A stretch of 64,000 nucleotides of DNA. Source: Bacillus renqingensis. GTDB lineage: Bacteria; Bacillota; Bacilli; Bacillales; Cytobacillaceae. The notes under the pieces were generated by a model. It did no database searches, was not told where the DNA came from, and worked only from the letters and a program-made list of their open reading frames with translations. Of the stretch, positions 62,864 through 64,000 are shown piece after piece; position 1 is the stretch's first letter; the number at the start of each line of letters is the position of its first letter. The stretch lies in the NCBI RefSeq assembly GCF_016464375.1, contig NZ_JADDIU010000004.1:124001-188000 (forward strand), in the 5' to 3' direction. Both the position numbers and the translations under genes were made by a program.

Positions 62864-64000
62864 ATGGTCGAAGTGAAGGCTAAAGTGATCAATCTTAAGA
62901 TGTATATTGATGGCGAGTGGAAAGATGCTGAAAATCAAGAAACACGTCCTGTTATTAATCCGGCAAACAGTGAAGTCATTGCTACTGCTCCTGAAGGAAC
63001 CGTCGAGGATGCCCGTGCGGCTATTTATGCGGCACGAAAAGCTTTCGAGAACGGGGTATGGTCTGGATTATCGGCACAAGAAAGGGCCTCCTATTTATTA
63101 AAAGTTGCGGATAAAATTGATGAATATGCTGAGGAATTAACAGAACTAGAAACTCTAGATAATGGAAAACCGTTAAGGGAGGCAGGCGGTGACATTGCGG
63201 ACGCTGCTGCATGTTTCCGTTATTATGCAGGGTTGATAACAAAGCCTGACGGGCAGACCTATCATGTGGCAGACCCAATGCAGGCCATGGTTGTCCGTGA
63301 GCCAATTGGTGTATGCGGTCTCATTGTTCCATGGAACTATCCGTTATTAATGAGCGTGTGGAAAATTGCCCCTGCGTTAGCAGCCGGCAATACAATTGTG
63401 TTTAAACCGTCAGAAGTAACTCCGATTACACCAAAGAAGCTGTTTGAAATTTTTGAAGAAGTCGGTTTGCCCAAAGGTGCCGCCAATATGGTGATGGGGG
63501 CCGGTCCTGTAGTGGGAAATGAAATCGCCTCACATCCTGAGGTAGATATGGTTTCATTTACGGGCGGTACAAAAACCGGAAAACATATTATGAAGGCAGC
63601 AGCAGACACAATGAAAAAGGTATCACTGGAATTGGGTGGAAAATCACCCAATATCATTTTTGCGGATGCTGATTTTGAAACCGCAGTCGATTATGCTCTT
63701 TTTGGAATCTACTGCGGCACTGGTCAAGTATGTTCAGCCGGTTCTAGAATTCTTGTCGAAGAAAGCATTTATGACCAATTTGTCGCCCGTTTTGTTGAGA
63801 GAGCGAAACAAATTAAGGTCGGGCCAGGAAACGATCCTGCAACAGAGATGGGTCCTCTTGTGAGTGCACAGCATTTGGAAAAAGTTCTGCATTACATTGA
63901 ACTTGGAAAGCAGGAAGGGGCAACAGTTGCTTGCGGCGGGAACCGTATCAAAAGCAATAATCTAGAAAATGGTTTTTTTGTCGAGCCAACTGTATTTATC
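62864..64000 (+). CDS. NAD-dependent aldehyde dehydrogenase (3' end outside window)
   Basis: 379 codons visible from ATG 62864 behind AAAAGGAGGAG. NPANSEVIATAPEG, VPWNYPLLMSVWKIAPALAA, FTGGTKTGK for NAD, Glu in LELGGKSPN, and catalytic Cys290 in GQVCSAGSR. It resembles betaine-aldehyde/aminobutyraldehyde dehydrogenases; in this context oxidation of an aminoaldehyde from putrescine is likely. Part of the SigL group. Confidence 0.9.
   Translation, partial: MVEVKAKVINLKMYIDGEWKDAENQETRPVINPANSEVIATAPEGTVEDARAAIYAARKAFENGVWSGLSAQERASYLLKVADKIDEYAEELTELETLDNGKPLREAGGDIADAAACFRYYAGLITKPDGQTYHVADPMQAMVVREPIGVCGLIVPWNYPLLMSVWKIAPALAAGNTIVFKPSEVTPITPKKLFEIFEEVGLPKGAANMVMGAGPVVGNEIASHPEVDMVSFTGGTKTGKHIMKAAADTMKKVSLELGGKSPNIIFADADFETAVDYALFGIYCGTGQVCSAGSRILVEESIYDQFVARFVERAKQIKVGPGNDPATEMGPLVSAQHLEKVLHYIELGKQEGATVACGGNRIKSNNLENGFFVEPTVFI

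Overview
The window looks like a chromosome segment from a low-to-moderate G+C, spore-former-type Bacillaceae (Bacillus/Neobacillus-like). This rests on strong GGAGG-type ribosome sites, TTG/GTG starts, an S-box riboswitch, homologues of YteA, YitJ, SinR, AraR, BdbCD, SipW and BrfA, and several Bacillus-style dispersed palindromic repeats. No rRNA, tRNA, phage module, transposase or CRISPR array was seen.

Layout. 1-10 kb: a partial amino-acid permease with a small upstream gene, YteA, a CDF metal exporter, a CorA transporter, small unknown proteins, a half-size thioredoxin-reductase-like flavoprotein, an alpha/beta hydrolase and an OYE/FadH-type flavoenzyme. 10-13 kb: a type I toxin-antitoxin locus whose toxin start codon is ATA, the ribosome-rescue gene brfA with a terminator inside its coding region, a MarR/MFS efflux pair and a 113-bp tandem repeat array. 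13-20 kb: the methionine operon metI-yitJ-metH under an S-box riboswitch. 20-29 kb: a SinR-like regulator, a 6-phosphogluconolactonase-type propeller protein, and a rhamnose catabolic locus (rhaB, rhaA, DeoR regulator, rhaD, AraC regulator) that contains decayed gene pieces, one probably from an alpha-L-rhamnosidase.

30-45 kb is a visibly AT-rich accessory island. It has a PRD/EIIB/EIIA-type regulator, a fructose-family PTS split into EIIA, EIIC and EIIB genes, two very large secreted multidomain GH92 alpha-mannosidases, a TasA/camelysin-like protein lying between them, and a SipW-type signal peptidase. It reads as an extracellular alpha-mannan or N-glycan trimming and sugar-uptake system with an associated fibre-type matrix protein.

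45-51 kb: the arabinose locus (araR divergent from araD-araA-araB) with AraR-type operators. 51-54 kb: the thiol-oxidising pair bdbDC, dps and a LysM/SleB-type wall hydrolase. 54-64 kb: a polyamine/arginine-degradation island with two PuuP-like importers, an agmatinase-family ureohydrolase, glutamate dehydrogenase, a sigma-54 enhancer-binding regulator and an aldehyde dehydrogenase cut by the window edge. Five -24/-12 promoters precede the five metabolic genes, so the island looks like one SigL regulon controlled by its own activator. Recurrent TTATGCA pairs, about 20 bp apart or inverted, are candidate activator sites upstream of three of them.

All calls come from reading the sequence and recalled family features; no database search or structure prediction was run.
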